From Chryseobacterium sp. LAM-KRS1 (GTDB lineage Bacteria; Bacteroidota; Bacteroidia; Flavobacteriales; Weeksellaceae), in contig NZ_JAAOIZ010000006.1 of assembly GCF_013184525.1 (NCBI RefSeq), positions 186,001 to 250,000 of the forward strand: a DNA stretch of 64,000 nucleotides, read 5' to 3'. Shown here piece after piece: positions 25,202-33,422 of this stretch. Position numbers and translations under genes: made by a program. How positions within the stretch are numbered: position 1 is the first letter of the stretch; every line of letters begins with the position of its first letter. A model generated the notes under the pieces. The model had not been told where the DNA came from. It was given only the letters and a program-made list of their open reading frames with translations, and did no database searches.

Positions 25202-25636
25202 TTATTCTTGTAGGGAAAATTTTGCCAAGGGTGCCATTTTAGCTTTATTAAGACTCAGGATTTTGCCACTTACAGAATAATTATCTGCTGCCAATAAAGC
25301 CTTGGTAAAACGTTGCTCTATTTCCAGATCATCACAAGCCATCATGGTAGAAATCCCCTGATTGAACTTGATACGCATAATGTCCTGTTTGATTTCAAAA
25401 GTACCTCCCAGACCATTACATCCAGCGTTTCCTTCGTACCGCATGTCAGTCATATTCAATTTGAAATAAGGATTATTTTTCGGGTTTTTTAGCTGTATAG
25501 GCTGACCGTTAATTTCAATCAGTTTCCAAGTTTTTCCGGTAATATCATTACTGTTCTTATCGGCTGTTTTTGCAGTACAGCATATCGCCAGGATAAGTAC
25601 AGAAAGTATTAAGACATAGTTGTGTAGTTTTTTCAT
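25202..25636 (-). CDS. META domain (HslJ-like) lipoprotein
   Basis: A 144-residue protein with a lipoprotein signal (LILAICC, Cys19 or Cys20). Residues 33-140 are a META domain: TWKLIEINGQPI, the GNAGCNGLGG glycine-rich turn, and STMMACDDLEIEQRFTKAL with the MAC motif common in HslJ. HslJ in E. coli is a heat-inducible outer-membrane protein linked to novobiocin resistance; the domain's activity is unknown. It is downstream of a second small lipoprotein gene on the same strand (45 bases). Confidence 0.88.
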   Translation of the reverse strand: MKKLHNYVLILSVLILAICCTAKTADKNSNDITGKTWKLIEINGQPIQLKNPKNNPYFKLNMTDMRYEGNAGCNGLGGTFEIKQDIMRIKFNQGISTMMACDDLEIEQRFTKALLAADNYSVSGKILSLNKAKMAPLAKFSLQE

Positions 25637-25681
25637 GGGTGTTGTTTTTAATTAAAACATCTAATTTTTAGTTTGACAAAA

Positions 25682-26074
25682 CTAATATGATGCCATTTTG
25701 CTGGCAGTGGCCCCTTTCTTTTCCTGTTTGTGGTGGAACAAGACCATGTCAACATTTCTTTTTAGAAAAGTTATATTTCCTCTGATATTAGAATACTGAT
25801 ACTCTGGATTGGATGCAGTATAATCTGGCAGATCTTTGTTCTTTTTAAGTTCGTAAGATTTACCATCAAGGTGAATAACAGCCGTATTATCTGTATTATT
25901 GATTGCGACTTCTATTTTATCTCCATAATTGTCTGTAAAAACTTCTTTGGTAATATCATCTGTTTCTACAGGTTGAGAGGCGATAACTTCGGGTTCTTCT
26001 TTGGCTGAGCTTTTACATGCTGCTACGGAAACTACAGCGAGAACAAGGATAATAATGTGAACTATTTTTTTCAT
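25682..26074 (-). CDS. Small lipoprotein, possibly MliC-like
   Basis: A 130-residue protein with a clear lipoprotein signal (VVSVAACKSS, Cys20). The mature part is a run of short strands (YGDKIEVAINNTDNTAVIHL, DGKSYELKK, YQYSNIRGNITFLK, VDMVLFHH) whose order recalls the membrane-bound C-type lysozyme inhibitor fold, but the paired cysteines of MliC are missing. I treat the MliC link as a guess. It is likely co-transcribed with the META-domain lipoprotein gene downstream. Confidence 0.75.
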   Translation of the reverse strand: MKKIVHIIILVLAVVSVAACKSSAKEEPEVIASQPVETDDITKEVFTDNYGDKIEVAINNTDNTAVIHLDGKSYELKKNKDLPDYTASNPEYQYSNIRGNITFLKRNVDMVLFHHKQEKKGATASKMASY

Positions 26075-26450
26075 AAGTATTTGTGATTAGGTGTTTCATT
26101 GGTTACTTGTTTGTGAACTGTAAAATTACAAAATATTTACGGTGTATTTGTTAATTTTTAATAAATTAATTAAATATTCATATCAATAGTATGGAATGCA
26201 TCTTTGTTTCGGAAATGGTTATTTTTATTTTTTTTAACGATTGTTTCTGTTTTACGGAATTATTTGTATTGGCAATCTACACTGTATTTCCCATTAGAAA
26301 TGATGAAAAAACCTGTTGTAATCTCAGGTATCTAGATGCCGGGAATCGAAAGAAAATAAATCAATTCCGATGATTGATATTTGTGAGTGAGTTAAATTTT
26401 GTTAATCTGTATAAAATATTCAAATCTAAGCTTACCTTTGCCACTTCAAA
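26075..26450. other. Divergent intergenic region
   Basis: 376 bases between two divergent genes. It is AT-rich and holds the -7 element TACCTTTG at 26433-26440 reading toward the 127-residue membrane protein. A 60-codon open frame at 26191-26373 has Cys/Phe-rich, uninformative content and is not taken as a gene. I see no RNA gene or repeat here. Confidence 0.6.
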
Positions 26451-26834
26451 ATGAGAAACTATATTGTGTATTTTTTGACGAGTCTATTTCTGCTTTTCAT
26501 AGTGGAAAGCAAAATCAATGTCAAAACATTACATAACCATCTACCTGTTTCTCATCATTTACCTAAAAAAGCCAATCGTTTAAATCAGACCTACGATAAA
26601 TTATCGATCCAGCAAATGCCGGATGGTGTTGATAATTCTTCTTTAGAGCTTACAGAAGAAGATTTTCAATGGTCGGATAGTGTTCAGGATGCTATTCTTT
26701 TTGTGGGCGTTTTCGGTTTGGTATATTTCTTCGGACTATTTAATTATAAAAAATTAAAAGCCCGTATTCAAGGATTTGTTTCCAATTATTCCTCTGTAAA
26801 AAAGTTTATTCTGATCCGATCTATCAGAATTTAA
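26451..26834 (+). CDS. Small membrane protein, 127 aa, unknown
   Basis: A protein with an N-terminal hydrophobic segment (YIVYFLTSLFLLFIVES, a signal anchor or signal peptide) and a second membrane helix at about residues 84-99 (AILFVGVFGLVYFFGLF). Between them is a polar His/Lys-containing stretch. I do not recognise a family. The TACCTTTG -7 element ends ten bases before the ATG, implying an almost leaderless transcript. It is 143 bases upstream of the RND efflux operon on the same strand and could belong with it, but the gap holds no clear link. Confidence 0.65.
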   Translation: MRNYIVYFLTSLFLLFIVESKINVKTLHNHLPVSHHLPKKANRLNQTYDKLSIQQMPDGVDNSSLELTEEDFQWSDSVQDAILFVGVFGLVYFFGLFNYKKLKARIQGFVSNYSSVKKFILIRSIRI

Positions 26835-26977
26835 AATTCATTTTTCAATGTATGATTCTACTCTGATTACAGAGTGGAGCAGTATGCGTTGTGCTTGTTG
26901 GTAGTGGGCATAGCGTTCTCTCTCAATTACCATTTCTATTCTATTAAAACATTAACGATTTATATAATTTCAAAATT

Positions 26978-28060
26978 ATGAAAAGAGCTGCCTCGGGCAT
27001 TGCGCTAAGCACCCTCTTGTTATTTGTTGGCTGTCACAACAAAAAAGAAGAAAAAGAAGAAGTAACAACCTTTCCGGTTACGTCTCCGGTAAAAATGGAT
27101 ACTGTAATCAACAAAGAATATGTTACGCAGATCCAATCTGTAAAAAATATCGAAGTCCGTGCACAGGAGAAAGGATTTCTTGAAAAGATCTACGTGGACG
27201 AAGGTCAGTTTGTTCACGCAGGACAGACTTTATTCCGTATTATGCCTCAATTGTATCAGGCTGAATTAATGAAATCCAAAGCTGAAGTGGAACAGGCCAA
27301 TATTGAATTAAAAAATGCAAGTACATTAGCCAGTAATAATATTGTTTCAAAGAACGAACGAGCAATGGCAAAAGCTAAGCTTGATGCTGCTAATGCAGAA
27401 ATGAGACTTGCCCAGATTCATTTATCATTCACCGATATAAAAGCTCCGTTCTCAGGAATTATTAACAGGATTCCATTGAAACTCGGAAGTCTTGTCGATG
27501 AAGGAGATCTGTTGACCAGTTTGTCTGATAATACCAATGTTTACACTTATTTTAATGTATCAGAGCCCGAATATCTGAATTATCAGACTCATGCCGCAGA
27601 TAGAGGAAGTAAAGAAGTAACTCTTATTATGGCTAATGGAGATGCACTTCCTCAAAAAGGAGAGATCCAGACTATAGAAGGGGAATTTGATAATGAAACG
27701 GGGAATATAGCCTTCCGGGCAAAGTTTCCCAATCCTGATAAACTTTTGAGAAATGGAGAAACAGGAAAGGTAAGAATGACCCTACCGCTCAGAAATGCTT
27801 TAATTATTCCACAAAAGGCTACTTATGAAATTCAGGATCAGAAATATGTGTTTGTCGTTGGCAAAAATGGCGTATTAAAATCCCGGAATATAAAAGTGGC
27901 TTATGAATTACCTGATCTATATGTTGTGGCTTCAGGCCTGGCAGCAGGAGAGCAGTTTCTTTTAGAAGGTGTTCAGAAAGTGAAGGACGACCAAAAAGTA
28001 AAAGTGAAATTCCAGGATCCGCGGAAAGTAATTCAATCATTGAAATTAAAAGCAGAGTAG
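26978..28060 (+). CDS. RND efflux periplasmic adaptor (membrane fusion protein)
   Basis: A 360-residue lipoprotein (LLLFVGCHNKKEE, Cys19) of the HlyD/AcrA family. Seen are the lipoyl/barrel-sandwich half VRAQEKGFLEKIYVDEGQFV with AGQTLFRI, a helical hairpin (residues 90-145), the second lipoyl half DIKAPFSGIINRIPLKLGSLVDEG, and the beta-barrel and membrane-proximal domains. It links the inner-membrane RND pump to the outer-membrane channel, both encoded downstream. The pump gene starts 22 bases later. Confidence 0.93.
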   Translation: MKRAASGIALSTLLLFVGCHNKKEEKEEVTTFPVTSPVKMDTVINKEYVTQIQSVKNIEVRAQEKGFLEKIYVDEGQFVHAGQTLFRIMPQLYQAELMKSKAEVEQANIELKNASTLASNNIVSKNERAMAKAKLDAANAEMRLAQIHLSFTDIKAPFSGIINRIPLKLGSLVDEGDLLTSLSDNTNVYTYFNVSEPEYLNYQTHAADRGSKEVTLIMANGDALPQKGEIQTIEGEFDNETGNIAFRAKFPNPDKLLRNGETGKVRMTLPLRNALIIPQKATYEIQDQKYVFVVGKNGVLKSRNIKVAYELPDLYVVASGLAAGEQFLLEGVQKVKDDQKVKVKFQDPRKVIQSLKLKAE

Positions 28061-28082
28061 TGTACTCGTAAAATGAAGCTGT

Positions 28083-31000
28083 ATGTTTAAGAAATTCATT
28101 CGCAGACCTGTTCTGTCTATCGTAATCTCATTGATTATTGTGTTTATGGGAGTTTTATCACTTGTTAAGCTGCCCATAACACAGTTCCCGTCCATTTCTC
28201 CGCCTAAAGTAAATATTACTGCGGAATATCCGGGAGCAAACAATGAACTGTTAATTAAATCTGTAGTTATTCCACTGGAAAGAGGACTCAATGGTGTTCC
28301 GGGGATGAAGTATATGACTTCTGATGCTGGAAACGACGGAGAAGCCTCCATCCAGGTTGTATTTGATTTGGGAACTGATCCGAACGTTGCAGCAGTAAAC
28401 GTTCAGAACCGGGTATCTTCAGTGGTTAACAAACTTCCTCCATTGGTTGTCCGAGAGGGGGTGAAGATCACCCGTGAAGAGCCTAACATGTTGATGTATA
28501 TCAACCTGTATAGTGATGATCCCAAAGCTGACCAGAAGTTTCTGTTTAACTATGCGGACATCAATGTAATGTCTGAATTGAGAAGGGTAAGTGGCGTTGG
28601 TTTCGCTGATATCCTGGGAACCCGGGAATATGCGATGCGTGTCTGGCTAAAACCGGACAGATTAACGGCCTACAATATTTCAGCAGACGAAGTAATGGAA
28701 GCTTTGAATGAGCAGAGTTTAGAGGCTTCACCGGGGAAAACCGGAGAAAGTTCGGGAAAACGTTCTCAATCATTTGAATATATTCTAAAATATCCTGGTC
28801 GTTTTAATAGTGAAAAAGACTATGGAAACATTATCCTTAAGGCAAAGTCAGCCGGGGAGTTTGTAAGACTGAAAGATGTAGCCGATATTGAATTCGGAAG
28901 TTCAATGTATGATATTTATTCAACATTGAATGGTAAACCTTCCGCGGCAATTACAGTGAAGCAATCTTACGGATCTAACGCAAGTGATGTTATTAAGAAT
29001 GTGAAAAACCTGATGGCTGATCTTCAGAAAACTTCTTTCCCTAAAGGAATGCATTATGACATCAGTTATGACGTATCCAGGTTCCTGGATGCTTCGATCG
29101 AAAAAGTGGTTCATACCTTATTTGAAGCTTTTATCCTTGTGGCGATTGTGGTGTTTCTTTTCCTTGGTGATTGGCGTTCAACATTGATTCCGGCCTTAGC
29201 GGTTCCGGTGTCATTGGTAGGAACATTTGCCGTAATGTCTGCATTTGGGATCACATTGAATATGATTTCACTTTTTGCGCTTGTAATGGCGATCGGTGTA
29301 GTTGTGGATGATGCCATTGTGGTTATTGAAGCCGTCCACGCCAAAATGGAAGAAAAAAATCTTTCACCATTAAAAGCAACGGAAGAGGCGATGCATGAGA
29401 TCAGTGGAGCGATTATAGCAATCACTTTGGTAATGGCGTCTGTATTTATTCCTATTGCATTCATGTCAGGACCTGTAGGTGTTTTCTATCGTCAGTTCTC
29501 TATTACGATGGCTTCTGCAATTATACTTTCAGGGGTTGTGGCATTGACACTGACTCCGGCTTTATGTGCTTTAATTTTAAAGAATAATCACGGAAAGGCA
29601 AAAAGAAGAACTCCGATTACGATATTCCTGGATAAATTTAATGGATTATTTACTAAAGGAGCCGGGAAATATGAAAAGTTACTGAATAAGACCGTAACGA
29701 AAAAGATGTTTACGCTTCCTTTGCTGTTAGCTTTTTGTTTATGTACATTCTTTTTAAGCAATTCCCTTCCATCAGGGTTTATTCCTAGTGAAGACCAGGG
29801 GATGATCTATGCTATTATTCAGACTCCTCCGGGATCTACTTTGGAAAGAACAAATCAGATAGCAAAAGAACTTTTAAGAGAATCGGAAGATATTGATGGA
29901 GTACAGTCTGTTTCTTCCCTTGCTGGTTATGAAATTCTAACAGAAGGTACGGGATCTAACTCCGGAACCTGTCTTATCAACCTCAAAAGCTGGGAAGATC
30001 GTAAGGAATCTGCTGCAGAAATCATTGAGAAACTAGAAGAAAAAGCCAAAAATATTCCGGGTGCCAATATTGAGTTTTTCCAACCACCTTCTATTCCGGG
30101 ATATGGTGCTGCCGGAGGTTTTGAGCTTCGTCTCTTAGATAAGGCGGGTAGCGGGGATTACCATAAAATGGAGCAAGTAAGTAATGACTTCGTTAAAGAG
30201 CTAAAAAAACGTCCTGAACTTGGATCAGCGTTTACCTTTTACTCGGCAAGTTTCCCGCAATATATGTTGAGGGTTGATAATGACCTGGCGGAGCAAAAAG
30301 GAGTGACTATTGCCAATGCAATGGATAATTTATCAACATTGATTGGTTCGAACTATGAAACCAGTTTTATTCGTTTTGACAGACCTTATAAGGTAATCGT
30401 TCAGGCAGGCCCGCAATATCGTGCATTACCAACTGATTTATTGAAGCTATATGTTAAAAACGATAAGGAGCAAATGGTTCCATATTCGGATTTCATGAGG
30501 CTTGAAAAAGTATATGGATTATCTGAGATTACAAGACATAATATGTATAATTCCTCAGAGGTAAGTGGAACCCCAGCACCGGGATACAGCAGTGGTCAGG
30601 CGATCAAAGCCATTCAGGAGGTTGCAGATAAAACTCTACCGAGAGGATTTGGAATCGACTGGGCGGGTATCTCCAAAGATGAAGTAAGCCGTGGAAATGA
30701 AGCCATATTTATTTTCCTTGTATGTCTTGGATTTGTATATCTTATTCTTTCTGCACAATATGAAAGTTTCATTCTTCCTTTGCCGGTAATTCTTTCTCTT
30801 CCTACAGGAATATTTGGAGCATTTTTATGCCTGAAACTTTTAGGGTTGGAAAATAACATCTATGCTCAGGTGGCGATGGTAATGCTTATTGGTCTCTTAG
30901 GAAAAAATGCCGTATTGATTGTGGAATTTGCCGTACAGAAAAAGGCAGAAGAAGGAATCTCTGTAGTGAAAGCTGCTATCGAAGGAGCAACAATCCGTTT

Positions 31001-31274
31001 CCGTCCTATCCTGATGACCTCATTTGCGTTTATTGCCGGATTGATTCCGTTGGTAATGGCAACGGGACCGGGAGCAGTCGGAAACAGAACAATCGGAACT
31101 GCAGCAGCAGGAGGAATGCTGATAGGGACCATTTTTGGATTAATGATTATTCCTGGATTATACTATATTTTCGGAACGATTGCTGAAAAGTCCAGGCTGG
31201 CAAGATATGAGGAAGAAAATCCTTTAACAGAACAAACTGAACCTTATGAACATGATGGAAAATTTGAAGACTAA
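28083..31274 (+). CDS. RND multidrug efflux permease, HAE1 family
   Basis: A 1063-residue AcrB-like inner-membrane pump. Twelve membrane helices are expected. The proton-relay residues are intact: Asp409-Asp410 in VVVDDAIVVIEAV (helix 4) and Lys941 in GLLGKNAVLIVEFA (helix 10), matching AcrB Asp407/Asp408 and Lys940. The N-terminus FIRRPVLSIVISLIIVFMG and GVPGMKYMTSDA in the porter domain are typical. It exports drugs or other amphiphiles powered by the proton gradient. Its last codons overlap the start of the outer-membrane factor gene by up to 29 bases, indicating translational coupling. Confidence 0.95.
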   Translation: MFKKFIRRPVLSIVISLIIVFMGVLSLVKLPITQFPSISPPKVNITAEYPGANNELLIKSVVIPLERGLNGVPGMKYMTSDAGNDGEASIQVVFDLGTDPNVAAVNVQNRVSSVVNKLPPLVVREGVKITREEPNMLMYINLYSDDPKADQKFLFNYADINVMSELRRVSGVGFADILGTREYAMRVWLKPDRLTAYNISADEVMEALNEQSLEASPGKTGESSGKRSQSFEYILKYPGRFNSEKDYGNIILKAKSAGEFVRLKDVADIEFGSSMYDIYSTLNGKPSAAITVKQSYGSNASDVIKNVKNLMADLQKTSFPKGMHYDISYDVSRFLDASIEKVVHTLFEAFILVAIVVFLFLGDWRSTLIPALAVPVSLVGTFAVMSAFGITLNMISLFALVMAIGVVVDDAIVVIEAVHAKMEEKNLSPLKATEEAMHEISGAIIAITLVMASVFIPIAFMSGPVGVFYRQFSITMASAIILSGVVALTLTPALCALILKNNHGKAKRRTPITIFLDKFNGLFTKGAGKYEKLLNKTVTKKMFTLPLLLAFCLCTFFLSNSLPSGFIPSEDQGMIYAIIQTPPGSTLERTNQIAKELLRESEDIDGVQSVSSLAGYEILTEGTGSNSGTCLINLKSWEDRKESAAEIIEKLEEKAKNIPGANIEFFQPPSIPGYGAAGGFELRLLDKAGSGDYHKMEQVSNDFVKELKKRPELGSAFTFYSASFPQYMLRVDNDLAEQKGVTIANAMDNLSTLIGSNYETSFIRFDRPYKVIVQAGPQYRALPTDLLKLYVKNDKEQMVPYSDFMRLEKVYGLSEITRHNMYNSSEVSGTPAPGYSSGQAIKAIQEVADKTLPRGFGIDWAGISKDEVSRGNEAIFIFLVCLGFVYLILSAQYESFILPLPVILSLPTGIFGAFLCLKLLGLENNIYAQVAMVMLIGLLGKNAVLIVEFAVQKKAEEGISVVKAAIEGATIRFRPILMTSFAFIAGLIPLVMATGPGAVGNRTIGTAAAGGMLIGTIFGLMIIPGLYYIFGTIAEKSRLARYEEENPLTEQTEPYEHDGKFED

Positions 31275-32703
31275 ATCAATACTTACAGCCATAGCATTAT
31301 CCCTTGTTTTATCAAGTTGTAAAGCACCTATGGCGACTGTTATAAAAGACGAGGTAAAAGAAAATGTACCTCAGAACTTTGGAGAAAATGATCAGCAGGA
31401 TGCTAATACCAACAGTGGGACAACTCCATGGAGACAGTTTTTTACTGACCCAAATCTTGTAGTGCTGATTGAAACCGCCCTGAAAAATAATCAGGAGCTG
31501 ATGATTACCTTACAGGAAATTGAAATCGCAAAAAGCGGAGTTCTTTACAAGAAAGGTAAATTGAGTCCTACAGTAGAGGCAAAACTGGGAGCAGGGTTGA
31601 AGAAATCCGGACGTTATACCAGTGAAGGAGCAGGAGATGCAACTACGGAGATTGAACCCGGAAGAGAAATGCCTGATCCACTGGGTAATTTTGAAGGAGG
31701 ATTAATGGCAAACTGGGAGATTGATATCTGGAAAAAACTACGAACAGAAAAAGAATCTGCTGTAGCCCATTATCTGTCTACAGTAGAAGGAAAGAATTTT
31801 GTTCTTTCCAGCCTTATTGAAGAAGTGGCGGACAATTATTATGAATTGCTTTCACTTGACAACCAGTTGGATATTATTCAGCAGTACATCAAGCTGCAGG
31901 ATAAGGCGTTGGAGATTTCTAAAATCCAGAAGGAGGCTGCTGCGGCAACAGAACTGGCTGTAAAGAAATTTGAAGCAGAATTGGCTAAGTCCAAGGCAAC
32001 GGAATATACAATCCGACAACAGATCACTGAAAAGGAAAATGAGATAAATGCTCTTTTAGGAAGATTTCCACAGCCGATTGTAAGAACTAAGGAAAGCTTT
32101 ATGTCTACAATTCCTCAGACCGTTTACACCGGTATTCCATCGCAATTATTAGCCAATCGCCCAGATATCAAACAGGCTGAATTGGAATTAAAATCTGCAA
32201 AACTGGATGTGGAAGCTGCGCGAAAAGAATTTTATCCTTCCCTTGAGATCTCTGCAGCGCTTGGACTGGAAGCTTTCAAACCTTCTTATCTGGTAAAAAT
32301 GCCCGAGTCTATCGCTTATAATCTGGTAGGAGAAGTAGCAGGACCTCTGATTAATAAAACGGCGATTAAGGCTAATTTCCAGACTGCTGATGCAAAACAG
32401 ATACAAGCATTGTATGAATATGATAAAACAATTCTCAATGCATATCTGGATGTTGCTAATCTGATGTCGAAAGTTAAGAATATTGATCAGTATTATAAGT
32501 TGAAGTCTGAGGAAACCCACGCATTAGATCAATCTATTGATATTGCCAATCAATTGTTCAGAAATTCAAGAGCAGACTATCTTGAAGTATTATTAAATCA
32601 AAGAGATGCTTTAGATGCCAAAATGGAATTGGTAGAAGCAAAAGAAAAACAGCTGAGTACAGTTGTTGATATTTATAAGAGCTTAGGCGGAGGCTGGAAG
32701 TGA
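31246..32703 (+). CDS. Outer-membrane efflux channel, TolC/NodT family lipoprotein
   Basis: A 485-residue outer-membrane factor with a lipoprotein signal (SLVLSSCKAPM). Two repeats of the outer-membrane efflux domain are visible, each a long helix pair with a beta segment (FEGGLMANWEIDIWKK in the first; YPSLEISAALGLEAF and VAGPLINKTAIKANFQTADAK in the second). The NRPDIKQAELELKSAKLDVEAARKEF-type region is diagnostic in part. Three in-frame ATGs lie at 31246, 31252 and 31255; all overlap the pump gene. It closes the tripartite operon and is followed by a terminator. Confidence 0.93.
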   Translation: MNMMENLKTKSILTAIALSLVLSSCKAPMATVIKDEVKENVPQNFGENDQQDANTNSGTTPWRQFFTDPNLVVLIETALKNNQELMITLQEIEIAKSGVLYKKGKLSPTVEAKLGAGLKKSGRYTSEGAGDATTEIEPGREMPDPLGNFEGGLMANWEIDIWKKLRTEKESAVAHYLSTVEGKNFVLSSLIEEVADNYYELLSLDNQLDIIQQYIKLQDKALEISKIQKEAAAATELAVKKFEAELAKSKATEYTIRQQITEKENEINALLGRFPQPIVRTKESFMSTIPQTVYTGIPSQLLANRPDIKQAELELKSAKLDVEAARKEFYPSLEISAALGLEAFKPSYLVKMPESIAYNLVGEVAGPLINKTAIKANFQTADAKQIQALYEYDKTILNAYLDVANLMSKVKNIDQYYKLKSEETHALDQSIDIANQLFRNSRADYLEVLLNQRDALDAKMELVEAKEKQLSTVVDIYKSLGGGWK

Positions 32704-32731
32704 TTATAAATCTTTAATGTTTTTTTAATAG

Positions 32732-32763
32732 AAGGGGGCTGTCGTCAGACAGCCTCTTTTTTG
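32732..32763 (+). terminator. Terminator of the RND operon
   Basis: Stem GGGCTGTC / GACAGCCTC with loop GTCA and a following TTTTTTG run, 28 bases after the last stop codon. Confidence 0.85.
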
Positions 32764-32790
32764 TTTAAAATATCAATTAAATTTCCATTA

Positions 32791-32823
32791 AAAAAGGGCC
32801 CTGTAATATGCCGGGCCCTTTGG
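32791..32823 (-). terminator. Terminator of the small lipoprotein gene (minus strand)
   Basis: AAAGGGCCC / GGGCCCTTT stem with an 11-base loop. The T run is found only on the minus strand (A run at 32789-32795 on the plus strand), so it serves the leftward gene at 32909-33139. Confidence 0.8.
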
Positions 32824-32908
32824 AATTTACCTGCAATTTGCAACTAAATTATATATAAACATGGTTGTTAGTTCGTTATAATCAACATTCAGGAATGCTT
32901 TCTTCCTG

Positions 32909-33139
32909 TTATGGTTGTGTTTTCCAGTGTGTTCCGTTTTTTACAGGAGGATCTGTTTTTGCAACCAGTTTTCCTTCTACCGTCTTTGATTGCTTGTCAC
33001 TAGCAATTTTAAGCCCAGTGGCATTATTCTTTGCCATTTGAAAGTCGTTTTCATCATCCTGTCTGCAAGCTCCTAAAGTCATACAAACTGCCATAGCAAT
33101 TATTAATGGAAAGGTTTTTAATGAGATAATCTTTTTCAT
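32909..33139 (-). CDS. Small lipoprotein, 76 aa
   Basis: A short protein with an excellent lipoprotein signal (MAVCMTLGACRQDDEND, Cys25) and a 50-residue polar tail ending in Lys/Thr/Pro-rich sequence. I do not recognise a family. It has its own minus-strand terminator and stands divergent from the TPR-AraC regulator gene, so it may be a target of that regulator; this is inference from position. Confidence 0.7.
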   Translation of the reverse strand: MKKIISLKTFPLIIAMAVCMTLGACRQDDENDFQMAKNNATGLKIASDKQSKTVEGKLVAKTDPPVKNGTHWKTQP

Positions 33140-33383
33140 AAAATTTCAGAGTTAAAAGGTTATCCCGGCCAGGTTTATCATTCAGAATTCTGAGTCCGAA
33201 ATTATAGGCATAAAATGATAAAAAAAAGTACTTGTTGTCTCTATTCGGCAATTAAGACGTCCTAATTCATAAATAAGGACAATGTTAAATATTTGATTTT
33301 CAATTGTTTATTCAAAGTTTTAATGTGTCGAAAACCAAGGGGATTAAATCATAATTGTTTAATAGGAATTAAATGATTTTATG

Positions 33384-33391
33384 TATTTTTG
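33384..33391 (+). promoter_or_regulatory. -7 element before the TPR-AraC gene
   Basis: TATTTTTG matches TAnnTTTG, 31 bases before the GTG start. No exact -33 partner is found. Confidence 0.4.
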
Positions 33392-33422
33392 GTTTATAAA
33401 TATGGTTTGTTAAATATTCGAA

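Noticed and set aside
26191..26373. 60-codon plus-strand frame in the divergent intergenic region
   Set aside because: No recognisable start context or motif and unusual Cys/Phe content; more likely chance.
28046..31132. Several 80-117 codon minus-strand frames within the RND pump gene
   Set aside because: Shadows caused by codon bias of the long plus-strand gene, with Ile/Ala/Thr-rich nonsense content.
33054..33251. 65-codon minus-strand frame overlapping the small lipoprotein
   Set aside because: The overlapping frame has a clear lipoprotein signal and a terminator; this one has neither.
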